Part shown: one piece after another, positions 1 through 7,550 of the stretch
How the letters are laid out: every line of letters begins with the position of its first letter
How positions within the stretch are numbered: position 1 is the first letter of the stretch
Source: Candidatus Abyssobacteria bacterium SURF_17
GTDB lineage: Bacteria; Abyssobacteria; SURF-5
Length of the DNA stretch: 43,712 nt
Assembly: GCA_003598055.1 (NCBI GenBank)
Contig: QZKI01000028.1
Location: 1-43,712 of the forward strand
Reading direction: 5' to 3'
The notes under the pieces: model-generated
Told to the model about the DNA's origin: nothing
The model's input: the letters and a program-made list of their open reading frames with translations, nothing else
Database searches by the model: none
Translations under genes and position numbers: made by a program

Positions 1-1
1 T

Positions 2-76
2 TCCGCCGGCGCGCGTGAGTTGATGACGAGACGAAAGGACGACGAACTGTTCTTCTATGCCACGTTAGCTTACTAA
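2..76 (+). CDS. C-terminal tail of an upstream protein (partial)
   Basis: The only reading frame open from the left edge runs 24 codons and ends at TAA 74-76; the other two plus-strand frames hit stops within 30 bases. The tail (ending in residues FFYATLAY) is too short to identify. Its stop lies one base before the GTG of the next gene, which has no ribosome binding site of its own, so the two are probably translationally coupled. The remainder of the gene is outside the window. Confidence 0.45.
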   Translation, partial: SAGARELMTRRKDDELFFYATLAY

Positions 77-77
77 C

Positions 78-1769
78 GTGCGCCGGACCATCAAGGGACG
101 ACGGGGCAGCAGAAAAAGCGTGTCCAACCGCAGACGAAACAGAACTCTCGTTTTTATCCTCTTCGTTGTGGTCGTGGTCGTCTTCCTTACCAATATCCCT
201 CTCATGTACGGCTATCTCAATCAGCCGCCTCACTTGAAATTCATGGGAATCGTGGCCGGTGTACACGACACAAATTTTTATTTCATGCTTATGATACAGG
301 CTGACGGCTGGTCGCCGGTGCTGCATAACTACTTTATGGGAAGTGGTACCGGCGCTATCTACCACGGACTCTTCTGGTTCTTGCTCGGAAAGGCCGCTCA
401 CGTTTTACCCATCAGCGACGTTGCCGCATTCCAGGGCGCGCGGATTGCTGCAACCCTGTTATTCGTCCCTGTCGCGTATTGGTTCGCTTCCAGATTCCTT
501 GAATCATCAGCAGAGCGCTGTACCGCTCTCGTGCTCATAACTCTGGGAGCGGGCGCCGGATGGGCACCGATGCTTCTCTACCGAACGACCGGCACGCTGT
601 CCCTCTTCCCCGCTGACGTAGCCACGCCTGAAGCCACTCCTTTTTTCACGATGATGACGTTCCCCCATCTCGCCCTTGCGCTCGTCCTGGTTGCGCTCTG
701 CTTCGGACTCGTGGAGACATCATTGTCAACGCAGAAGTTGTGGCCGGCCGCAGTCGGCGGCATCTGCGGAGCATTTCTCGGGTTCGTTCATGCCGTGAAC
801 CTTGTGGTATTGTGTGCCGTATTGGGCGCATTCCTGGTCGCGGCTGTTCTGTTCCTCAGAGACAGTCGGCCCGTGAAACCGATTGTGGTGTTTGGCATTC
901 TCTCCGTGTGGCCGATCGTATACTATCTCTACCTTGTGCTTACGAAAATGGCTTTGCTTCCCCATATTGCGGAGCGTTCGCCCTCACCGCTGTCATATAT
1001 TGTCGGGTTCGCACCGCTGGCAATTCTCAGCCTCATCTATGTCATCCATGTGATCACGGAGCGCGCATGGTCGATACATGATGTCTTTCTCGTGTGCTGG
1101 GTGGCGGTTAATTCACTCCTCTTGTATTCATATCCGCTCCTGCTTCAAGAAGCACGGGCGGTGCTCGGACTTCATTTGCCGCTTGCAATACTCTCGACGC
1201 GCGGCGTTTTCAGGGTAATTCTTCCGTGGTTATATGGAAATACATCCGACGCTGCGGACGGCAGAAAGAAAATTGGGGAGTTTGTCATTCCGGCGCTCGT
1301 CATCGCGCTCACACTCCCGAGCACCTTCTATAATATCTTCGAGCGCGTGTCGCGCCTGAGGGATTATCCGGAGAGTTTCTCATTGATGCACGCGGAGTAT
1401 GAAGCTCTCGGATTCCTTCATGACCTGCCCGATGGGAGCGTTGTCCTCTCAGGAGAATGGATCGGCAATTATGTTCCAAGGCTCACCCGGAAGCGGGCAT
1501 GGTTGGGTCTCCATGGGGTGGATTCGCACGAGACACAACTGAATCAGGCAAAGGCCTTTTTTTCTGCTCGGACATCGGCGGCGGAACGATACGATTTTCT
1601 TAAACGGAACGAGATCGGGTACGTTTATTACGGCATGGACGAGCGCAAGCTCGGCAATTTTGACCCCGAGACCGCAGAATTTCTCGAGCCTGTATTTCAA
1701 AACAGCACGGTCCGGATTTACCGATTTCGTGGCGAGGAAGAACCATACGCGAGGTCAGAAACGATATGA
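78..1769 (+). CDS. polytopic membrane protein, GT-C glycosyltransferase-like
   Basis: A 563-residue protein starting at GTG 78; an in-frame TAG at 66-68 rules out an earlier start. The N-terminus is very basic (about 22 residues rich in Arg) and is followed by a hydrophobic segment at about 24-46, then many further membrane segments to about residue 425. A soluble C-terminal part of roughly 140 residues follows. This is the architecture of GT-C enzymes that transfer sugars from polyprenyl-phosphate donors on the outer face of the membrane. I see an acidic 'HD' early after the first membrane segment (GVHDTN), a position where GT-C proteins often carry catalytic acids, but I cannot prove activity. 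The next gene overlaps its stop (ATGA), giving an operon with a sugar aminotransferase and suggesting surface polysaccharide or glycan assembly. It could also be a non-enzymatic envelope protein. Confidence 0.6.
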   Translation: MRRTIKGRRGSRKSVSNRRRNRTLVFILFVVVVVVFLTNIPLMYGYLNQPPHLKFMGIVAGVHDTNFYFMLMIQADGWSPVLHNYFMGSGTGAIYHGLFWFLLGKAAHVLPISDVAAFQGARIAATLLFVPVAYWFASRFLESSAERCTALVLITLGAGAGWAPMLLYRTTGTLSLFPADVATPEATPFFTMMTFPHLALALVLVALCFGLVETSLSTQKLWPAAVGGICGAFLGFVHAVNLVVLCAVLGAFLVAAVLFLRDSRPVKPIVVFGILSVWPIVYYLYLVLTKMALLPHIAERSPSPLSYIVGFAPLAILSLIYVIHVITERAWSIHDVFLVCWVAVNSLLLYSYPLLLQEARAVLGLHLPLAILSTRGVFRVILPWLYGNTSDAADGRKKIGEFVIPALVIALTLPSTFYNIFERVSRLRDYPESFSLMHAEYEALGFLHDLPDGSVVLSGEWIGNYVPRLTRKRAWLGLHGVDSHETQLNQAKAFFSARTSAAERYDFLKRNEIGYVYYGMDERKLGNFDPETAEFLEPVFQNSTVRIYRFRGEEEPYARSETI

Positions 1770-2887
1770 CACCAAAGAGACGAATCCCCGTATATGAACC
1801 ACTCCTGGGACAGCAAGAACGGGAACTCCTTGATGATTGCATTCGGTCCGGATGGATTTCCTCCATCGGGAAATATATCCCCCGCTTCGAGCGTCAATTC
1901 GCCCGTTTCTGCGACTGCTCGCACGCGGCAGCGGTTTCGTCCGGAACGGCTGCGCTGCACCTTACGCTGGCCGCGCTCGGAATTGGCAGGGGCGACGAAG
2001 TCATTGTTCCAAGCCTGACGTTTGTGGCCACCGCCAATAGCGTTTCGTACACGGGCGCAAAGGTTGTCCTCGTGGACGTGACCGAGGATACGTGGACCAT
2101 CAACCCGGAACAGGTGGAATCAGCTATCACGCCGCGGACCAAGGCCGTCATTGCGGTCCATCTGTATGGACATCCGTGTGACATGCGCCCCCTGCTCGCG
2201 ATAACTCGCCCGAAGGGCATCAAAGTGATCGAGGATGCCGCGGAGGCCCACGGAGCAGAGTATTCCGGCAAGCGTGTTGGGTCCTTGGGAGATGCCGGAT
2301 GTTTCAGCTTTTACGGCAACAAGGTGATAACGACGGGCGAAGGCGGCATGGTAGTCACCAACGATGCCGAGCTGGATTCGAGAGTTCGTTTTCTGCGCGA
2401 CCACTCGATGGATGCGGAAAGACGCTATTTTCATCCGGAGATAGGATACAACTATCGCATGACAAACGTGCAGGCTGCAATCGGTTGCGCCCAGATGAAA
2501 CGCATTAATGCGATGGTCAGAACCAAGCGCACGCTCGCACAGGCGTACTCTGAGCGCCTCCGCGACATCGAGGGGCTTTTGCTGCCGCCGGAGAAGGAAT
2601 GGGCCAAGAGCGTGTACTGGCTGTACACTGTCGTGCTGGAGCGCGCCTTCGGCATCTCCTCCGCCGAACTCGCCCGGCGCCTTGCTTCCGCGGGCATCGA
2701 TACGCGGCCGGTTTTCATTCCCATGCACCAGTTGCCGATGTACGCGACAAGAAGACGTTTTCCGGTTTCCGAGAGACTCTCGCGCAATGGGCTCAGCCTG
2801 CCTTCGTCCCCAAGCCTGCGGGAAAAAGACATTGACCATATCTGTGGAAGAATACGGCGTGGAAAGTCGGGAGGAATGCATCCGTGA
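1766..2887 (+). CDS. DegT/DnrJ/EryC1/StrS family sugar aminotransferase
   Basis: A 373-residue PLP enzyme of the family that transfers an amino group to keto-sugar nucleotides for polysaccharide or glycan synthesis. Visible landmarks are the SSGTAALHL cofactor-phosphate motif near residue 58, the EDAAEAHGA motif near 156 with the PLP-ring-binding aspartate, and the SFYGNKVITTGEGG motif in which Lys186 is the expected Schiff-base lysine. Length is normal for the family. The ATG at 1766 overlaps the stop of the membrane glycosyltransferase-like gene, so the two are co-translated and probably serve one glycan pathway. The sugar substrate cannot be read from sequence. The gene ends 20 bases from the convergent acetyltransferase. 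Confidence 0.9.
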   Translation: MTPKRRIPVYEPLLGQQERELLDDCIRSGWISSIGKYIPRFERQFARFCDCSHAAAVSSGTAALHLTLAALGIGRGDEVIVPSLTFVATANSVSYTGAKVVLVDVTEDTWTINPEQVESAITPRTKAVIAVHLYGHPCDMRPLLAITRPKGIKVIEDAAEAHGAEYSGKRVGSLGDAGCFSFYGNKVITTGEGGMVVTNDAELDSRVRFLRDHSMDAERRYFHPEIGYNYRMTNVQAAIGCAQMKRINAMVRTKRTLAQAYSERLRDIEGLLLPPEKEWAKSVYWLYTVVLERAFGISSAELARRLASAGIDTRPVFIPMHQLPMYATRRRFPVSERLSRNGLSLPSSPSLREKDIDHICGRIRRGKSGGMHP

Positions 2888-2907
2888 CGAACGGAGATAC
2901 GAGCCGG

Positions 2908-3504
2908 TCAGTCATCCTTCAACTTGGCCAGGAAGAGGTGCCACTTCTTGCCATAGAACGTGAACTCACCCTTGAGTTCATATCCCCGCTTGATGAAGAA
3001 ATTGTGTGAAGCTTCCTTCTCAAACGCGGGCACGAGTTTGTATTCTTTGATTCCCATTCTCTTCATCGCCTGCTCGCAGGCGTCCCATATCTGAGTCCCC
3101 AAGCCTTTCCGGCGATATTTCGGGTCTACCACCCAGGGCAGGATTTCGGCTTTCACGTCCTCCAACTCCGTGCGCGATTCGTACAGGAACGTCTCGAGGG
3201 TTCTCAGAAACAGTGAAGGCCTCCTCAGGACTCCAAGTCCGGCGTACCAACCCAGCTTGAAAAATTTCCTCTTCAGCGTGCTCCTGAAGAGCCGTGAAGT
3301 GTCTGGCGTGAATATGCAAAAGCCCACAAGCTCATCGCCAATGAGCCCGACATAGCCGAAGGCCAGATTTGAAGCAAACATACCCTCATAGAGAGCGATG
3401 AGAAACTTTGGCCCGAAGTTGGGCAAGAAATCATCCGTATAGCCTCTGCAGTGCAGCTCGGCCATGCGCGTGTAGTGCTCGCGGGATATCGGGACAATTT
3501 CCAT
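2908..3504 (-). CDS. GNAT family N-acetyltransferase
   Basis: A 198-residue GNAT fold protein that should transfer an acetyl group from acetyl-CoA to an amine; the substrate is unknown. The pyrophosphate-binding motif is visible as YRRKGLG near residue 130, after the strand 'AEILPWVVDP', and is followed by the typical FFIKRGY strand-turn near 172. Two ATG codons are adjacent. The ribosome binding site AGGAGAG lies almost against the first (3507) but six bases from the second, so 3504 is the better start. The gene converges on the aminotransferase. Its location beside sugar-nucleotide genes would suit sugar N-acetylation, but that is only a guess. Confidence 0.8.
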   Translation of the reverse strand: MEIVPISREHYTRMAELHCRGYTDDFLPNFGPKFLIALYEGMFASNLAFGYVGLIGDELVGFCIFTPDTSRLFRSTLKRKFFKLGWYAGLGVLRRPSLFLRTLETFLYESRTELEDVKAEILPWVVDPKYRRKGLGTQIWDACEQAMKRMGIKEYKLVPAFEKEASHNFFIKRGYELKGEFTFYGKKWHLFLAKLKDD

Positions 3505-3714
3505 CATGCTCTCCTGTTACTGCGAAGCTCACCGGTCGGCCGGCTTATGCGAAATCGTATATCAACCGCGCGCACGCTGTCAATTCGTGAGTATCGGAAA
3601 ACTGCCATTTCCTGCCGTCACCGGACGCCCCCCATGCGTTTCAGGCGCCGTGCGGAGCTCTCGGAGATGAAAAAGCAAAAAGTCTTCTTTCAATGGAAAA
3701 CCTCGCGGGCCATG

Positions 3715-3723
3715 TGCTATAAT
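3715..3723 (+). promoter_or_regulatory. extended -10 promoter (TGC-TATAAT) of the signalling cluster
   Basis: A perfect TATAAT at 3718-3723 is preceded by TGC, the extended -10 form. No good -35 box is present at 16-18 bases upstream, which is usual for extended -10 promoters. It lies 55 bases before ATG 3778 and rules out any earlier translation start for the kinase. Confidence 0.55.
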
Positions 3724-3777
3724 ATTTCACAGAGCCAATCGTCGCCCGGTGAAAGCTCACGTGAGGGCATTCAGATC

Positions 3778-6327
3778 ATGTCCACCGCAAACCTACGCTA
3801 TATTCTGGCTGAAAGCCAGGCCGACATCTTCTCCACTGTTTCTTCATCATCCCAAGGCGCTCCTCGGCTTCGGGCTCTTCAGGAAGCGGCGTTTTCATGC
3901 ATTTTATCACTGCTCGCGGGCGAAGACTCACGTGCGATCGGCGCCAGGATATCGGCGGCGGCACGGAATGCAGCCAGCCACCATAGCATGGCTGAATTGA
4001 TTGAGGCTCTGGATCAGCTTGAAAGCGCAATTCTCCATATGCCGCGGCGCGGCTCGCCGCAGGACACGGTCTCCGAAGAACTGCTGCGCACCATGAGTTT
4101 CTTCTGTGATGCTCGGCGGGCCGTCCTGTCAAGCTATCCGCGTCAGCAATCGCAGTGCGGAAACCCCGGCCCGCACAGGGGGGCCAACCCAGGGGGTGAA
4201 GAAGAGCGAAAGCACCCTTCCTCGATCCGTCATTTCGATGAAGTCATGCACCACATACTAAACCCATCCGCAGGCCCCGACCACGTGCTCAAGATGATAT
4301 GTGAAGGCATCCTTCAGATGACCGACGCCGACGCTGTCACGATCCATGTCGTGGACAGCGAGACGGGGGAATTCGCCCTCAAGCAGTTCATGTTCGGGCC
4401 TCTGCTGAAAGATGTCGCGGAGAAGCAGATGTCGCAGTTCCTGAAAACGTTCGCGGTCATTCCCCGGGAGCGTGAACGGACGCAGGGGCTGTTCGATCTG
4501 GCGCTGAGAGAGAAGAGGGTGGTTTTCAGCTCGGACATACGGACCGATTCCCGCGTGTACTTCTTGGATGATTTGTGCAGTCTCGGCGTGACGACCATGC
4601 TTGTCATACCGATGTTTGCTTCGGGAAAAGAACTCGGCTTTGTGACCGTGGTACAATCCACGGTGCGCACGTTTTCGCCGGACGAGACCGAACGGCTCAC
4701 CCTCTTTGCGGACCAGGCCGCCGTGGCCTGGCGCAACGCGGAGCTCTACAGTGAGCTGCGCGAGTCGGAAAAGAGATACCGCGACCTGATCGAAAATGCC
4801 ATCGACATCATTTTCATCCTCGACACTGAGGGGAAGTTCGTGTTCGCAAACAGGCGCGGAGAGCAAGTCCTCGGGTTCAAGGTGGAGGACTGGATGGGCC
4901 GCCATTTCTCTGAGATCGTGAGCGAAGAGGACTTGCCTACTGCTCTGGAAGGATGGTCGCGCGGCCTCAGGGGAGGCGCCGCCCCGATGTCCATCAAGAT
5001 CAAAGATGCGCGGGGAGAGGAAATCTATCTGGAGCTTAACAGTTCCCTCATCGAGGAGCAAGGTCAGCTGAAAGGGGTTATGTGTATTGCCCGCGACACG
5101 ACCGAAGCCAAGAGGCGGGAAGACGATTTCAAGCGGCTCCATGCATCTGTCGTCGAGGCCAACCGCAGACTGGAGGACTCGATGGAAAAGCTCAAGGCCG
5201 CCCAAACAAAATTAATACAGACCGAAAAGCTCTCAGCGATGGGCGAAGTCGTTTCGGGCGTGGCACACGAACTCAACAACCCTTTGACGGGCATTATGGG
5301 TTATTCCCAACTGTTGCTTGAATCAATTTCGGCCTCGGAACTCCGCGAAAAAATTGAGCGCATAAACCATGAAGCCCTCCGGTGCAAGCGCATTGTTCAG
5401 AATCTGCTCGGTTTCGCACGCACACACCGACCGCGGAAGCAGGAAACAGACATGAACCAGGTTATCCGAAGCGTGATCGACCTGAGGGAATATCAGATTC
5501 GGTCAGACGGCATTGACCTTGTCACGCTCCTCGACAGCGAACCCACCCGGGTAATAGGAGATTTTCATCAACTGCAACAGGTGATCCTCAATATCTTGAA
5601 CAATGCGCACCAGGCCATCATGTCGAGCGGAACGGGAAAAAAGATAGAAGCGAAAACGTTCGTCGATACACGGGCCAGTCGTGTTTGTGTCACTGTTTCC
5701 GACGACGGTCCGGGAATATCGGAGGAGAACCTCCCGCGAATCTTCGACCCATTCTTCACGACGAAGGAAATCGGCGAGGGAACCGGGCTGGGGCTGAGCG
5801 TTGCCTACGGTATCATACAGGAGCACTGCGGACAAATTACCGTCAAGAGCACGCCCGCAGAGGGAACTGTGGTTCGGGTCGTGCTTCCCCTTTTGGGCAG
5901 TCAGCCTCAGGCCGAACAGACACGGCCACTCGCCCGAGAGAAGCCGCATGCAAACAAGGAGAGGGTTCGAGTTCTCGTCGTTGACGATGAGGAGGTGATT
6001 CTTGACTTGCTGACCGACGTGCTGGCTCAAATGAATTTTGCCGTTGAGAGAGCGCGCAACGGCAAAGAAGCGCTTGAGAAGGTTGCCAGCACATCTGTGG
6101 ACTTCATCATCTGCGACCTGAAGATGCCCGGAATGGACGGAAAAGCCTTGTTCCACAAAATCCAGGAAGTGAACCCGCACCTGGCGAAGAGGATGATCTT
6201 CTCGACCGGCGACACCCTGAACGAGGATTTCAGGGAGTTCCGGGCTGCCACCAACTGCAGGGTGGTCGAGAAGCCCTTCCTCATAGAAGACCTTAAGAAC
6301 GCCATCGCAGCAGTCGTGAGCGCTTAG
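3778..6327 (+). CDS. hybrid sensor histidine kinase (GAF-PAS-HisKA-HATPase-receiver)
   Basis: An 849-residue cytoplasmic kinase; no membrane segment is visible. Order of domains: a helical N-terminal region of unknown type (1-145), GAF (about 150-320), PAS (about 329-444), a coiled linker, HisKA with phospho-acceptor His497 in GVAHELNNPL, HATPase with DDGPGI and GTGLGLS motifs, and a C-terminal receiver whose phospho-acceptor is Asp780 in IICDLKMPG. The frame stays open upstream to 3451, but the promoter TATAAT at 3718 and the GAGGG upstream of 3778 support this start. The receiver has no output domain, so phosphate probably passes on or the receiver acts as a feedback switch. The PilZ gene begins 20 bases downstream, so this is the first gene of a signalling operon. 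Confidence 0.9.
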   Translation: MSTANLRYILAESQADIFSTVSSSSQGAPRLRALQEAAFSCILSLLAGEDSRAIGARISAAARNAASHHSMAELIEALDQLESAILHMPRRGSPQDTVSEELLRTMSFFCDARRAVLSSYPRQQSQCGNPGPHRGANPGGEEERKHPSSIRHFDEVMHHILNPSAGPDHVLKMICEGILQMTDADAVTIHVVDSETGEFALKQFMFGPLLKDVAEKQMSQFLKTFAVIPRERERTQGLFDLALREKRVVFSSDIRTDSRVYFLDDLCSLGVTTMLVIPMFASGKELGFVTVVQSTVRTFSPDETERLTLFADQAAVAWRNAELYSELRESEKRYRDLIENAIDIIFILDTEGKFVFANRRGEQVLGFKVEDWMGRHFSEIVSEEDLPTALEGWSRGLRGGAAPMSIKIKDARGEEIYLELNSSLIEEQGQLKGVMCIARDTTEAKRREDDFKRLHASVVEANRRLEDSMEKLKAAQTKLIQTEKLSAMGEVVSGVAHELNNPLTGIMGYSQLLLESISASELREKIERINHEALRCKRIVQNLLGFARTHRPRKQETDMNQVIRSVIDLREYQIRSDGIDLVTLLDSEPTRVIGDFHQLQQVILNILNNAHQAIMSSGTGKKIEAKTFVDTRASRVCVTVSDDGPGISEENLPRIFDPFFTTKEIGEGTGLGLSVAYGIIQEHCGQITVKSTPAEGTVVRVVLPLLGSQPQAEQTRPLAREKPHANKERVRVLVVDDEEVILDLLTDVLAQMNFAVERARNGKEALEKVASTSVDFIICDLKMPGMDGKALFHKIQEVNPHLAKRMIFSTGDTLNEDFREFRAATNCRVVEKPFLIEDLKNAIAAVVSA

Positions 6328-6346
6328 GCGGAATGGAGGCGACATT

Positions 6347-6715
6347 GTGGGAGAGCCGAAACCCGAACGCCGGAAGCAGCCGAGAGTAAAGGGAACGGTG
6401 GGCTTGACAGTCGGCGCCCAGCCCCATCTGGACGGGGTACAGGTCAAAGATATAAGCCTGAGCGGCATCAGCTTCAGGATGGAGCGCCCCATCGAGTTCA
6501 TGACCCGCCTGATGATGCATATGGTCTTTCCGAATCGCTCCTCTCCCGATGGTCAGTCCTTCATGTATGGAAGCATCCAGTGCGAGGGGGCGGTGGTTCG
6601 GTGCGCGCCCGTTTCGGACGACAACGGAAATCAATACGAGATAGCGGTCTTCTTCACACATCTGGAAGAAGCTGCTCGAAAGGCGATTCAAGATTATGTC
6701 GGAATGTGCAGCTAG
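6347..6715 (+). CDS. PilZ domain protein, putative c-di-GMP receptor
   Basis: A 122-residue single-domain PilZ protein. The two c-di-GMP binding motifs are visible: ERRKQPR near residue 7 (the RxxxR signature) and DISLSGISF near 36 (D/N-x-S-x-x-G). Start is GTG 6347, eight bases after GGAGG. It follows the hybrid kinase by 20 bases and its end overlaps the next gene by 20 bases, so it belongs to the operon. PilZ proteins bind c-di-GMP and act on flagella, pili or polysaccharide export. Which of these applies here is not shown, although a flagellar locus lies 10 kb away. Confidence 0.88.
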   Translation: MGEPKPERRKQPRVKGTVGLTVGAQPHLDGVQVKDISLSGISFRMERPIEFMTRLMMHMVFPNRSSPDGQSFMYGSIQCEGAVVRCAPVSDDNGNQYEIAVFFTHLEEAARKAIQDYVGMCS

Positions 6716-7520
6716 ACGTCTGAGAAGCGCTTCTGTTCATACCGCACTCAACCCGGTTCCATACCTCCTGCTCGGCGTCGCGTTTGTTCTCTTGATGAGC
6801 CGGGCGGCCACGGCGGACGAGATCTATTTCAAGAGCGGATATTCGCGCACGGCGGTGGTGATACGGGAGGCAGATGACGCCATCACCTTCAAGACCGAGA
6901 TGGGCGTATCCACCATACGGCGTGACAAGGTTGACTTTGTTGAGAAAGCCACGCAAGAGGAAAACCAACTGCTTCTCAGAAAGTGGCGACAAAAGGAACT
7001 CGCGCTCAAAGAAGCCTTGGAGGCCCGGAAACTGGCTGAGAAGCGGTTCGAGGAAGCACAACTTGCCAAAGGCCTTGTGAAGTTCGAGGGCCAATGGATG
7101 ACCCCAGAAGAACGCGAGCACACCCTGAGCCTCAGGAAGCGGGCTGAGGACCACCACCGCCGCTTCGAGGACGAACAGCGTGCGAAAGGGCTTGTTCCAT
7201 TCCAAAATCTCTGGGTAACGCCCGAGCACGACAGGGAGCTGCGCGAAATGGAGCCAGAGATATATGGCTTGTACGACGAGATAACTTCGCAAAGAAGAAC
7301 AGTCGGCGCGCTGCGCGCGGCAATGGCGAACGTGGCCTCCATTGAGGAGGCCGAACGCTTCAGTAGGCGCATCGAAGAGATGAACAGGGAAATTGACGCA
7401 AACACCGAAAAGCTGGGCAAGCTCCTCAATCGGGCCGACGAAATCGAAGCTGCGAGCGTCAGCTACCAAACGCCCGAAGAATTCCTCGGTGTCCTTGGTC
7501 CGGACATGGAGTCCGAGTAA
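6696..7520 (+). CDS. secreted coiled-coil protein with duplicated W-x-TPEE motif
   Basis: A 274-residue protein beginning at ATG 6696, inside the end of the PilZ gene. A signal peptide is likely: basic start, hydrophobic stretch at about 22-36, then ATA/DEI. A small beta-rich module follows (DEIYFKSG to DKVDFVE, about 41-84), then long charged helices. Two related segments, KGLVKFEGQWMTPEE and KGLVPFQNLWVTPEH, lie in the helical part about 40 residues apart. A module like the N-terminal one recurs in the external part of the following Ser/Thr kinase (VLKNGNALLCEI near residue 523), so the two proteins may act together outside the inner membrane. I do not recognise a named family. Confidence 0.75.
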   Translation: MSECAARRLRSASVHTALNPVPYLLLGVAFVLLMSRAATADEIYFKSGYSRTAVVIREADDAITFKTEMGVSTIRRDKVDFVEKATQEENQLLLRKWRQKELALKEALEARKLAEKRFEEAQLAKGLVKFEGQWMTPEEREHTLSLRKRAEDHHRRFEDEQRAKGLVPFQNLWVTPEHDRELREMEPEIYGLYDEITSQRRTVGALRAAMANVASIEEAERFSRRIEEMNREIDANTEKLGKLLNRADEIEAASVSYQTPEEFLGVLGPDMESE

Positions 7521-7550
7521 CCGTTACTCCTTCCATCCTCGACGAAGAAC

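Noticed and set aside
3451-3777. N-terminal extension of the hybrid kinase frame upstream of 3778
   Set aside because: It overlaps the divergent acetyltransferase and lies across the TATAAT promoter at 3718; the extension is low in coding character.
5503-6501. 332-codon minus-strand frame over the hybrid kinase
   Set aside because: It is antisense to the conserved HATPase and receiver domains; no ribosome binding site.
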